NCBI GenBank assembly: GCA_050252075.1
Contig: JBFWLP010000008.1
Span: 1 to 55,103, forward strand
Direction of reading: 5' to 3'
Source of the DNA: JAAYGT01 sp050252075
GTDB lineage: Bacteria > Pseudomonadota > Gammaproteobacteria > Burkholderiales > Burkholderiaceae_B
DNA: 55,103 nucleotides
The notes under the pieces: model-generated
What the model was told of the DNA's origin: nothing
What the model saw: only the letters and a program-made list of their open reading frames with translations
The model's database searches: none
Shown: piece by piece, positions 8,764 to 17,095 of the stretch
Layout: every line of letters begins with the position of its first letter
How positions within the stretch are numbered: the first letter of the stretch is position 1
Translations under genes and position numbers: made by a program

Positions 8764-10524
8764 CTAGGCGCCTTTGGCCCAGGAATCCTTCAGCGTGACA
8801 CAGCGATTCAGCACCGGTTTTTCAGGCGTGGAGAGTTCGCGATCGGCGACAAAGTAGCCCAGCCGCTCAAACTGCCAGCATGCCTGCGGCGCGGCAACGG
8901 TTCCCGGTTCCAGCCACCCGTGCACAACCGTGCAGGAGTCGGGGTTGATGGCCTCAAGGAAGTCGCGATCGCCCGCATCGGGATGCGGCTCTTTGAACAG
9001 GCGGTCGTACAAGCGGATTTCTGCCGGTACGGCATGGGCAGCGCTCACCCACGTGATATTGCCTTTGACCTTCATGCTGTCGGATCCGGGCGTGCCGCTT
9101 TTTGTGTCGGGGTAGTACTCGGCATGAACTTCGGTGATCCGGCCGTTGTCGTCTTTCAGGCAGCCCGTGCATTTGACGATATAGCCGTACTTCAGGCGTA
9201 CCGTATTGCCGGGGAACAGCCTGAAGTATTTCTTGGGTGGTTCTTCCATGAAGTCTTCACGCTCGATCCAGAGCTCGCGGCTGAAGGGAAATTCGCGCTT
9301 TCCGGCCTCGGGGTCGTGCGGGTTGCGAGGCGCAAAGCATGCCTCGGTTTGACCTTCGGGGTAATTGGTAATGACCAGCTTCACCGGATCGAGAATGGCA
9401 ACGCTGCGCGGAGCCACGGGATCGAGGTCGTCGCGCAGGGCTTGTTCCAGCACGCTGTAGTCGATGCGGGAGTCGGCTTTGGAAACCCCCAGCCGATCGC
9501 AGAACAGCCGGATGGCGCCGGGGGTATAGCCGCGCCGGCGCAGGCCTACCAGTGTGGGCATGCGCGGGTCGTCCCACCCCTGCACGTGGCCTTCGCGCAC
9601 CAGTTGCAGCAGTTTGCGCTTGCTGGTGACCACGTAGGTGAGGTTCAGCCGGGCGAACTCATATTGATGGGGTAACGGGTGCGCCAACATGCCCAGATCC
9701 GCCAGCCGGTTCAGGATCCAGTCGTAAAACGGCCGCTGATCCTCGAATTCGAGCGTGCAGATGCTGTGGGTGATGCCTTCCAGCGCGTCTTCCACCGGAT
9801 GCGCCCAGGCGTACATGGGGTAAATGCACCATGCCGTGCCGGTACGATGGTGAGCGACATGGCGAATGCGGTACAGCACGGGGTCGCGCATGTTGATGTT
9901 GGGCGAACCCATATCGATGCGGGCGCGCAGCGCCATGCTGCCGTCGGGGTGCTTGCCGTCGCGCATTTCACGCAACAGGCGCAGGGATTCCTCGGCGGGG
10001 CGGTCGCGCCAGGGAGAGTTCTTTCCCTTTTCAGTCAGCGTCCCGCGGTTCAGGCGCATTTCCTCGGCGCTTTGCTGGTCGACGTACGCATGCCCGGCCA
10101 GCACCAGTGCTTCGGCAAACTCATAAAAAAATGTGAAATAGTCGCTGGCGAAATAACAATTGCTCTCGCCCTGGAATTCCCAGTTGAACCCCAGCCATTT
10201 CACGGTGTCGATGATCGCCTGTACGTACTCGTGATCTTCTTTTTCGGGATTGGTGTCGTCGAAGCGCAGATGGCACGCGCCGTCGTAGTCGCGCGCCAAC
10301 CCGAAATTCAGGCAAATGCTTTTGGCGTGCCCGATATGCAGATAGCCGTTGGGCTCCGGCGGAAAGCGTGTGCGAATGCGCGCGGTATCAGGCTTGCCCT
10401 GCCGTTGAACCGATGCCGGGCCCGGTTGGCCGGCCCACAGTTTTTGGGCATAGCGGCCTTGGGCCAGGTCATTGTCAATAATGGATCGCAGGAAGTTTGA
10501 AACAGGTGCTGGCGCGGAGTTCAT
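8764..10524 (-). CDS. glnS: Glutaminyl-tRNA synthetase
   Basis: Charges tRNA-Gln with glutamine. 586 residues from the ATG at 10524 (MNSAPAPVSNFLRSII). The frame stays open 31 more codons, but those residues do not look like GlnRS. Class I motifs are visible: the HIGH-type PPEPNGYLHIGHAKSI and the KMSKS-type VTSKRKLLQLV, then the two beta-barrel anticodon-binding domains ending near TLKDSWAK. RFDDTNPEKE is the GlnRS active-site strand. Twenty-one bases separate it from the upstream end of minC, so it may be co-transcribed into the min operon. Confidence 0.98.
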   Translation of the reverse strand: MNSAPAPVSNFLRSIIDNDLAQGRYAQKLWAGQPGPASVQRQGKPDTARIRTRFPPEPNGYLHIGHAKSICLNFGLARDYDGACHLRFDDTNPEKEDHEYVQAIIDTVKWLGFNWEFQGESNCYFASDYFTFFYEFAEALVLAGHAYVDQQSAEEMRLNRGTLTEKGKNSPWRDRPAEESLRLLREMRDGKHPDGSMALRARIDMGSPNINMRDPVLYRIRHVAHHRTGTAWCIYPMYAWAHPVEDALEGITHSICTLEFEDQRPFYDWILNRLADLGMLAHPLPHQYEFARLNLTYVVTSKRKLLQLVREGHVQGWDDPRMPTLVGLRRRGYTPGAIRLFCDRLGVSKADSRIDYSVLEQALRDDLDPVAPRSVAILDPVKLVITNYPEGQTEACFAPRNPHDPEAGKREFPFSRELWIEREDFMEEPPKKYFRLFPGNTVRLKYGYIVKCTGCLKDDNGRITEVHAEYYPDTKSGTPGSDSMKVKGNITWVSAAHAVPAEIRLYDRLFKEPHPDAGDRDFLEAINPDSCTVVHGWLEPGTVAAPQACWQFERLGYFVADRELSTPEKPVLNRCVTLKDSWAKGA

Positions 10525-10637
10525 TACGTGATAAACAGATAAGTGTCGGGCAAAGACAGCATTTTGCCATGTTCCGTGCAATTTGCCGGGGTCGATGGGT
10601 TTACAAATCAGTAACACCCTCTAAACTAGCGAACATT

Positions 10638-11978
10638 ATGACGCAATCAACATTGTGGTTGTCCCAGCTGCAGTTTTTCTCCGGCATCGGGTTCGTACTG
10701 TTGTTTCTAGCCATCGAAATGGGGCTGGCCTGGCTGCTGGTCTATTTTCGCTGGCGTGCGCTGTCCGGCGATGCCGCCTGGCTAGGGGCCTACCGGTTCT
10801 GGGTGCGAGTATTCGCCCTGGCCTTCATACTGAGCTTTTCCGCCTGTATTCCGGTGTTGCTGCAGTTTGGCAGCCTCTGGCCGGCGATCATGGACAAGGC
10901 GGGCGAGGTCGTTGGGCCGCTGTTTGCCGCCGGCATACTGACGGCCTTCATCTTCAAGTCCTGTTGCCTGGGCGCTATGCTGTTCGGTCAACGCCGGCTG
11001 TCGGGCCCTGTGCATTGGCTCATGGTTAAACTGGTGGCTGTCGGGGTCACCCTGTCGGCGTGGTGGTTTGTCGCGCTGCTGGGCTGGACCCGCACGCCCT
11101 CAGGCGCACAATACGCCGACGGCGTTTACCGTGTAACCGACTGGTTTCAGGTGGTCTTCAATCCGTCCATGCCTTGGTATGCCGGCCTGTTGGCGGCAGG
11201 AGCCCTGCTCAGTGCCGTGCTGCTCGTTGTGGGTGTGGTGTCGGCGCAGACTTTGCGCCGTCCCGTCGATGAAGCCCAGCGTGTGGCGTTTCGCACGGCG
11301 GTTCGGGTGGCCGCGCTTGCGGCGCCGGCGCAGGTGGCCCTGGTCGCCGGCTTGCTGCTCATGGTCAGCCGGCATCAGCCCGCTTTTGCGGCCGCATTGG
11401 CGGCGTACTGGGAGAGCGGGGCGCCCAATCCCCTGGTGCTGTTTGCCTGGCCCGATACGTCAACCGCACTGAACCTGTACAGCGTTTCGCTGGAAACGGT
11501 GTCCAGCTACTGGCTTAACCGCGACGATGCCGGTCGCCTGGTGGGCCTGAACCAGTTTGCCGGAATGATGCCGCCGGTGGCGCTGGTGTTCTGGTCGTTC
11601 CGGCTGGCGTTTTTTTTCGGACTCGTTTTGCTGCTGGTTGTCTGGCTCACGTGGTTGCGCGGCCGGTCCATGGCCAATGATCCTGCAGCGTTGTCACGGC
11701 GCTGGCGGGTAATGCTGGTTCTGTGCTCCTGGTTGGCGCCGGCTATGCTGTTGTCCGGCTTCGCCTGTATATTTTTTGGCGGCTATCCCTTCGCCATTGC
11801 CGGCACCGTTACCCTCACCGAGGTCATTTCCCCGCTGTTGACGTTCAATACAGTGGCGGCGGCAACGGTGGCCTACTGGATTCTGTATTTGTTCTTCATT
11901 GCCGGCTTCATTCATATGCTGCGCCATATTGCACGTTACGGTGTGGTGCCGGTCGCCCGTCGCCGGGGGCGCGCATGA
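10638..11978 (+). CDS. Divergent cytochrome bd oxidase subunit I-like protein lacking haem ligands
   Basis: 446 residues, about nine hydrophobic helices, recognisable as a CydA homologue: WLSQLQF at the N-terminus, LLQFGSLW, VFNPSMPW, VFWSFRL. Against E. coli CydA by hand, His19 aligns with Val20, Glu99 with Gly99, Glu107 with Lys107, Asn148 with Leu148, His186 with Gly183 and Met393 with Ala324. The Q-loop KLAAxE reads AFAAALAAYWE, and the EYGRQPW motif is GGYPF. Haem b558/b595/d ligation and the usual proton and quinol sites therefore appear lost, although His126 and Arg391 are kept. The start at 10638 is the only ATG fitting the family N-terminus. A weak TTTACA-N16-TAAACT lies at 10600-10627. 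Its stop overlaps cydB by 4 bases. It is probably an inner-membrane complex of unknown chemistry. Confidence 0.85.
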   Translation: MTQSTLWLSQLQFFSGIGFVLLFLAIEMGLAWLLVYFRWRALSGDAAWLGAYRFWVRVFALAFILSFSACIPVLLQFGSLWPAIMDKAGEVVGPLFAAGILTAFIFKSCCLGAMLFGQRRLSGPVHWLMVKLVAVGVTLSAWWFVALLGWTRTPSGAQYADGVYRVTDWFQVVFNPSMPWYAGLLAAGALLSAVLLVVGVVSAQTLRRPVDEAQRVAFRTAVRVAALAAPAQVALVAGLLLMVSRHQPAFAAALAAYWESGAPNPLVLFAWPDTSTALNLYSVSLETVSSYWLNRDDAGRLVGLNQFAGMMPPVALVFWSFRLAFFFGLVLLLVVWLTWLRGRSMANDPAALSRRWRVMLVLCSWLAPAMLLSGFACIFFGGYPFAIAGTVTLTEVISPLLTFNTVAAATVAYWILYLFFIAGFIHMLRHIARYGVVPVARRRGRA

Positions 11979-13024
11979 TCACGGCATTGGCGCAGGCTCT
12001 GGGGTTTGGGGCGCACGATCCGGCATTCTGGATGCCGCTGGTGTTCGTTGCCTTGTTCTTCGCCATTATCGTGGCGGGCACCGTACTCGACGGCTTTGAT
12101 ATTGGTGTGGGATGCCTGGTGCTGTTTGCCCCGTCGTCGCTGCGCCCTCGCATGATGTCCTTGCTCAGCCCCTGGCGTGATGCCAACGAGTTCTGGCTTT
12201 TTCTGGGGCTGGGGCTTTTTCTGGCGGTATTCCCGGGGGCGTGGGGGGCGGTCATGGGGCCGCTGTATGTGCCGTTGGCCGTGCTGGGGCTGGGGGTGGC
12301 CTTGCGGTCTGTGGCTTTCGAGATGCGGTTGCGGGCCCCCGGCGACAGCCAGCCGGCCTGGATCAGGGCCTTCGGGGTGGGCTCCTGGCTGACGGCGCTG
12401 GCACACGGCATGCTGCTGGCAAGGGTGGCAACGTCCTATGACGACGACCCGGCCTACGGGTGGTTTGCCTTGTTTCTTGGGGCGTGTGCTTTCGCCGCCT
12501 ATTGTTTGCTGGGAGCCTCCTGGCTCATTATGCGCGAGGCCGGCGAGTTGCGCGCCCGGGCCGTTTTTTGGGGGCGCCGGGCCGTACGCTGGTCAGCGTT
12601 GGGTGCGGTGGCGGTGTCCGTGGTGCTGGCATTCTCGAATTCGGGGGTGTTTCTGAAATGGAGCGAAGGGCGCATGTGGCTGGTCGTGGCTGCCTTATGG
12701 GTTGTCTTGCTGCTGTGTTTTGTGTTCATTGAAATGTGCCTGCAGCGCATGATCAACAGCAGCTATCGAACGACGGGCCTGCCTTTCTTTCTTACGCTCA
12801 TTGTTTTTCTGTCGGTGCTGGGCGGGCTGGCCTACAGCTTTTTCCCGTATTTCGTGCTCGACAACATTACACTCTGGGATGCTGCTGCTTCGGTGCAGAC
12901 CATGCGGCTGGTGCTTGCCGGTACAGCTATCGCCCTGCCCGTGGCGGTCGTGTTCAATATCTGGGTGTACTGGCGCATGTTCGGGCTTTCCATTGCTCCC
13001 ACGCCGCCCGACTTCAAGCCGTAG
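11975..13024 (+). CDS. Cytochrome bd oxidase subunit II-like protein
   Basis: 349 residues with about eight membrane helices. CydB signatures are kept: LDGFDIGVG near residue 40, PWRDANEFWL near residue 70, and LRSVAFEMR after the third helix. It overlaps the CydA-like gene in ATGA, so the two are translationally coupled and should form one heterodimer. Compared with the partner it is much more canonical. No CydX-like small subunit follows. Its 3' end overlaps the convergent sensor kinase gene by 11 bases. Family membership is clear. Oxidase activity is doubtful because of the partner. Confidence 0.88.
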   Translation: MITALAQALGFGAHDPAFWMPLVFVALFFAIIVAGTVLDGFDIGVGCLVLFAPSSLRPRMMSLLSPWRDANEFWLFLGLGLFLAVFPGAWGAVMGPLYVPLAVLGLGVALRSVAFEMRLRAPGDSQPAWIRAFGVGSWLTALAHGMLLARVATSYDDDPAYGWFALFLGACAFAAYCLLGASWLIMREAGELRARAVFWGRRAVRWSALGAVAVSVVLAFSNSGVFLKWSEGRMWLVVAALWVVLLLCFVFIEMCLQRMINSSYRTTGLPFFLTLIVFLSVLGGLAYSFFPYFVLDNITLWDAAASVQTMRLVLAGTAIALPVAVVFNIWVYWRMFGLSIAPTPPDFKP

Positions 13025-14429
13025 CGGTCGCGCCCGGCGAGGTTTGCGGCAGGGTGATTCGTATCAGCAGGCCCCCCTGGGGCGCATCGTTGAGTGTCAG
13101 CGTGCCGTGATGAATGCGTACGATCGCATCGGCCAGTGCCAGACCCAGACCGACTGAACCCGTGCGCGTGCGTGCCGAATCCAGGCGCGAAAAGGGCCGC
13201 AGCGCCTCGGCACGCCGTTCCGGATCAATGCCGGGGCCATGGTCACGCACAGTGATGACGGCCAGATTCTGTTCGGCGGCCAGCGAGATTTCCACCGGCG
13301 GCTTGGCGTGGTTCAGTGCGTTGGTTACCAGGTTATCCAGCAGCCGGCCCAGCGCCAGGGTGTCGGCACGGATCCACAGCGGTGCTGGGGGCGTAGATAC
13401 AAGGTGAACGGGGCTGCCTGCGCTTTCCCAGGCGGCAACCTGCTCTTCAAGCCAGGCATTCAGCACCAGCGGCTGGAACTGATATGACGCTGGATCGGTG
13501 CCGCGCACAAAGCCAATGAACTGGTCGACCATGCGCTGCATGTCTTGTACGTCTTTGAGCATGCCCTCTTTCATGGCCTGATCCTGCATCATTTCAACCC
13601 GCAGCCACATGCGGGCCAAAGGTGCTTTCAGATCGTGTGGCAACCCGGCCAGCAGCGTGCGCTGTACGGCATTCGATTCGGCCAGGGTATCGAGCATGGC
13701 GTTGAACCGTTCCCCCAGAATGCGTGTTTCGGTCGGGCCGGACGGTGTGACACGCTGCGGGTTGCCGGCGGCCAGTTCGTCGGCCGCCTTGGCCAGGCGG
13801 GTAAGCGGACGTGTAATGTGCCACGCGAACAAGGCGGCCAGCACCAGGAAGAGCGTCATGCCGGCGATCCAGAAGAATACGATCGGCGTTTGCGGAGTCA
13901 TGGCGATGCGGTCCAGTGGAATGACCAGCCATTCACGGTTCTTCAGCGTTTCCGTTTCGGGAGCGGGGGTAATGAGCGAAATGAACAGTTTGGGCGACGA
14001 CCCCCGCGACAGGGCGACCCGGGCGTCTTCATCGAGACGGGTGTTCAGGGCGTCGACGAATGAGCGCAGGTTGGCTCTCAGGCTGGAGCCCTGGGAGGCC
14101 TGGGCGTCTTGTGCCCGGCCGGCGTCGCGTGCATGGCGTCGCCGGTTCTCCATGCGGGCGTCGGCGGGCAGGGAATGGGACCACAGGTGCCACGCATTTT
14201 CCGAGGCGCGCCGCACGAACTCGGCGCGTTGTTCCGAGGGAATCTGGGCCAGCGCCGAGCGCAGGGTGCGTATGGTGGTTGCCACGAAGTCGACGGTGAC
14301 ATTCTCTGTGAACTGCTTGCGGTAATACGAGATGCTGGCAAACGTGGCCGCCTGCACCAGAAGAATGGTGACAAGCGTAAGCAGCACCATGCGTGTGCTT
14401 AATGAGCGGGGCAGCAGCCGGTTCCACAT
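13014..14429 (-). CDS. Membrane sensor histidine kinase (EnvZ-type)
   Basis: 471 residues. First membrane helix about residues 13-32 (MVLLTLVTILLVQAATFASI), a periplasmic domain of about 150 residues rich in Arg/Asp, and a second helix (FFWIAGMTLFLVLAALFAW) near 190. HAMP (TRPLTRLAKAADELAAG) follows, then the HisKA H-box LAGLPHDLKAPLARMWLR and the HATPase domain with N-box DNLVTNALNHA, G1 DHGPGID and G2 GSVGLGLALADA. The PHDLK H-box resembles EnvZ/RisS-type kinases rather than the SHELRTP class. It lies 6 bases after the response-regulator stop, so it is the second gene of a regulator-sensor operon. Confidence 0.92.
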   Translation of the reverse strand: MWNRLLPRSLSTRMVLLTLVTILLVQAATFASISYYRKQFTENVTVDFVATTIRTLRSALAQIPSEQRAEFVRRASENAWHLWSHSLPADARMENRRRHARDAGRAQDAQASQGSSLRANLRSFVDALNTRLDEDARVALSRGSSPKLFISLITPAPETETLKNREWLVIPLDRIAMTPQTPIVFFWIAGMTLFLVLAALFAWHITRPLTRLAKAADELAAGNPQRVTPSGPTETRILGERFNAMLDTLAESNAVQRTLLAGLPHDLKAPLARMWLRVEMMQDQAMKEGMLKDVQDMQRMVDQFIGFVRGTDPASYQFQPLVLNAWLEEQVAAWESAGSPVHLVSTPPAPLWIRADTLALGRLLDNLVTNALNHAKPPVEISLAAEQNLAVITVRDHGPGIDPERRAEALRPFSRLDSARTRTGSVGLGLALADAIVRIHHGTLTLNDAPQGGLLIRITLPQTSPGATATA

Positions 14430-14435
14430 GGGGTG

Positions 14436-15137
14436 TCAGGGCGCGAAACGGTAGCCGACGCCCCAGACGGTCTGTATCCAGCGGGGTTGTTTGGGATCGT
14501 CCTCGATGGCGCGACGCAGCCGTAAAATGGCAATGTCGATGGCCCGGTCGTTCCGTTCGCCCTCTTCGTCGTCGCGGGCAAGGGCCAGCAAGCGGTCGCG
14601 TGACAACGGTTTGCCGGGATTATTGACCAGTGCTTCCAGCAGGTTAACTTCTCCACCCGTGAGTTTTATGATCTCGTTGCCGCGATACAGCTGGCGGGTG
14701 GTGGGGTCGAAAACGAACGGCCCGAACGCCACGGGTTTGTCGCGGGTGAGCGCCGACGCCCCTTTTTTGCGCCGCAAAACCGCTTCGATGCGGGCAAGCA
14801 GTTCGCGGGGATCAAACGGCTTTCCCAGGTAGTCGTCGGCACCGGCTTCCAGGCCGATGATGCGATCAACGGTTTCATCGCGGGCGGTTAGCAGTATGAC
14901 CGGAATGTCTTCGCCCATGTCGCGCAATTTGCGGCAGGCATCGGCGCCGTCACCGCCGGGCATCATGCGGTCGAGTACGATAAGGTCGGGCGAATAGCGC
15001 TGAATACGCGCCGGCAGATCGGTGGCGTCGGGGGCGAGCAGGGTGTCGTACCCGTGACGGTTAAGGTAGTCGGCCAGCAGCTGCCGCAACGCGGGGTCGT
15101 CATCGACGACAAGTACTTTGGTAAGAGGCGTTTCCAT
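14436..15137 (-). CDS. OmpR-family response regulator
   Basis: 233 residues from METPLTKVLVVDDD; an upstream in-frame ATG at 15173 would add 12 less typical residues. The receiver domain has the acidic pair DDD, the phospho-acceptor Asp in LIVLDRMMPG, the Thr of LLTAR and the Lys of GKPFDPRELL. The C-terminal winged helix carries KLTGGEVNLLEALVNNPGK and IDIAILRLRRAIEDD, as in OmpR/PhoB DNA-binding domains. Partner of the downstream sensor kinase. Targets are unknown; the bd-like pair converges on this operon and clcB diverges from it. Confidence 0.93.
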   Translation of the reverse strand: METPLTKVLVVDDDPALRQLLADYLNRHGYDTLLAPDATDLPARIQRYSPDLIVLDRMMPGGDGADACRKLRDMGEDIPVILLTARDETVDRIIGLEAGADDYLGKPFDPRELLARIEAVLRRKKGASALTRDKPVAFGPFVFDPTTRQLYRGNEIIKLTGGEVNLLEALVNNPGKPLSRDRLLALARDDEEGERNDRAIDIAILRLRRAIEDDPKQPRWIQTVWGVGYRFAP

Positions 15138-15251
15138 GCACGCAAGTTTGCCCCGCCCCGCGGCGCCTGGCAAGCGCCGAGAAATGCACTGAAATTGAAA
15201 TACACGGTTGAGTGAAGTATTGTTCGAGCTTCATCGGGAAGAGGATCTGAA

Positions 15252-17036
15252 ATGTTGCGTAATTCCGTCTATTCCGTCAGGCAACGAATTGCAGGTTATT
15301 CGTGGCTGTCGGACATGCCCGCCATGCTTTGCTGGGCGGCGCTGGCAGGGGTGACCGGGGCGTTCGCAACACTGGCCTTTCATCAGGGAATTCTGTTCAT
15401 ACAGCAGGCCGCAACAGGGACGCATGGTTCCATCGTAGCGGTCACCACCGGGCTGTCGGGCGTCATGCGGGTGGTGTTTCCCACGGTTGGCGGCCTGATT
15501 GCCGGCGCCTTGCTGGTGTGGGCGTCACGTTTGCAGGCCGGCACGGCGTCCGACTACATGGAGGCCGTGGCGATCGGCGATGGCCGGCTTTCGGTACGGC
15601 AAGGTCTGCTGCGGTCGTTGTCTTCGCTGTTCACGGTCGCCACCGGGGGCTCCATCGGGCGAGAGGGTGCCATGGTGCACCTGGCTTCCCTCAGCGCCTC
15701 CATTATTGGCCGGTTTGCCAGTTTCAATACGGCTCGCCTGCGATTGCTCACCGCCTGCGGTGCCGCCGCCGGGGTGGCCGCCGCGTATGGCTCTCCCATC
15801 GCGGGAGCGCTTTTCGTGGCGGAAATAGTCATTGGCACCATGAGCATGCGCAGCGTGGGGCCATTGCTGGTGGCCGCCGCCTCGGCGAACATCACCATGC
15901 GCGTGGTGGGCAGCTATCGCACCATTTACCCGATGGAATCCATGCCCGAGATCCTGCCGCTGCAAGTGCTGCCGTTTGTTGCTTTGGGCGTGATAACCGG
16001 CTTGTGCGCACCTTATTTCCTGCGACTGCTTGATCTGGTGCGGCAGGGGTTTCGTCGAACCCGTTTACCCTTGCCCCTGCGTTTGGCCGCCGGCGGCTTT
16101 TTGCTCGGCTTGCTGTTGCTGGTGGTGCCTCAGGTGGCGGGCAATGGGTTCAGTGTGGTGTATTCCCTGCTGCATACCTCCTGGACATGGCAGGCCGTTG
16201 TCTTCATTTTGCTGTGCAAAGTGGCCGCCACGGCGGTTACGGTAGGCTCCGGGGCCGTGGGCGGTGTGTTTACGCCGGCGCTTTTTGTCGGTGGTGCCAT
16301 TGGAACCCTGTTTGGCCAGTTGATGCAGGCTGTACTGCCGGACATGGCCGCCCAAACGTATATGTACACCCTGGTGGGCATGGGCAGTTTTCTGGGCGCC
16401 GCCACCAGCGCCCCGTTCATGGCGCTGCTCATGATTTTCGAAATGACACTAAGCTACCAGATCGTGCTGCCGCTCATGCTGGCCTGCGTAGTGTCATTTT
16501 TTGTCTCGCGGGCCCTGGCCGAAGTGTCCATGTACAACGTTACGCAGGTTCGCGAAAAAGACAGCTTGCTGCGTTACCGTTTGCGCAACACGCGCATCGA
16601 TGAACTGATCAAGCCGGCCGACACCGTGGTGCGGCCCGGCGCAACGGTGGGCGATGCGCTGGCCATGTTTCTGGAGTATCCCGTTCGCTACATTTATGTG
16701 GTGACCGAGGACAATATTTTCCAGGGTGTAGTGGCGCAGCAGGATCTGACCGGGTTGCTGCTCAGTCAGGGCGACATGAAGGACAAACCCGTTACCGAAC
16801 TGATGCGAACCGATTACCTGCAACCGTTGCATCCGGGCATGACCCTGGATCAGGCGCAGGACTTGTTCGTCAGCTTTCGGGGCGAACGCTTGCCGGTGCT
16901 TACACGCGAGGAGCAACCGCGTTTGCTGGGTGTGGTGTACAAATCGTCGGTTCTTGAGCGGTACAGCGCCCTGAAACGGTCGCTCGACGCCAGCCCGGAT
17001 ACCGTGCTCGATTTCTCAACCCGCAAGTTGCCCTGA
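15252..17036 (+). CDS. clcB: ClcB-like CLC chloride channel/transporter with C-terminal CBS pair
   Basis: 594 residues, about ten membrane helices, then two CBS domains (from about residue 450). CLC motifs are visible: GSIGREGAMV, with the gating glutamate in GREG, and GSGAVGGVFTPALFVGG. The first selectivity-filter motif, usually GSGIP or GHGVP, is replaced by AGTASDYMEAV. This matches the ClcB branch (PTDYMEAL in E. coli ClcB as I recall). E. coli ClcB lacks CBS domains, so the regulatory tail is a difference. It diverges from the response regulator gene, and its stop overlaps an alternative recQ start in TGATG. Confidence 0.88.
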   Translation: MLRNSVYSVRQRIAGYSWLSDMPAMLCWAALAGVTGAFATLAFHQGILFIQQAATGTHGSIVAVTTGLSGVMRVVFPTVGGLIAGALLVWASRLQAGTASDYMEAVAIGDGRLSVRQGLLRSLSSLFTVATGGSIGREGAMVHLASLSASIIGRFASFNTARLRLLTACGAAAGVAAAYGSPIAGALFVAEIVIGTMSMRSVGPLLVAAASANITMRVVGSYRTIYPMESMPEILPLQVLPFVALGVITGLCAPYFLRLLDLVRQGFRRTRLPLPLRLAAGGFLLGLLLLVVPQVAGNGFSVVYSLLHTSWTWQAVVFILLCKVAATAVTVGSGAVGGVFTPALFVGGAIGTLFGQLMQAVLPDMAAQTYMYTLVGMGSFLGAATSAPFMALLMIFEMTLSYQIVLPLMLACVVSFFVSRALAEVSMYNVTQVREKDSLLRYRLRNTRIDELIKPADTVVRPGATVGDALAMFLEYPVRYIYVVTEDNIFQGVVAQQDLTGLLLSQGDMKDKPVTELMRTDYLQPLHPGMTLDQAQDLFVSFRGERLPVLTREEQPRLLGVVYKSSVLERYSALKRSLDASPDTVLDFSTRKLP

Positions 17037-17095
17037 TGCCCGTCCAGGCGACGCGTTATGATAGCGGGTTGTCATTGTCAACCACCGCCTTTCGC

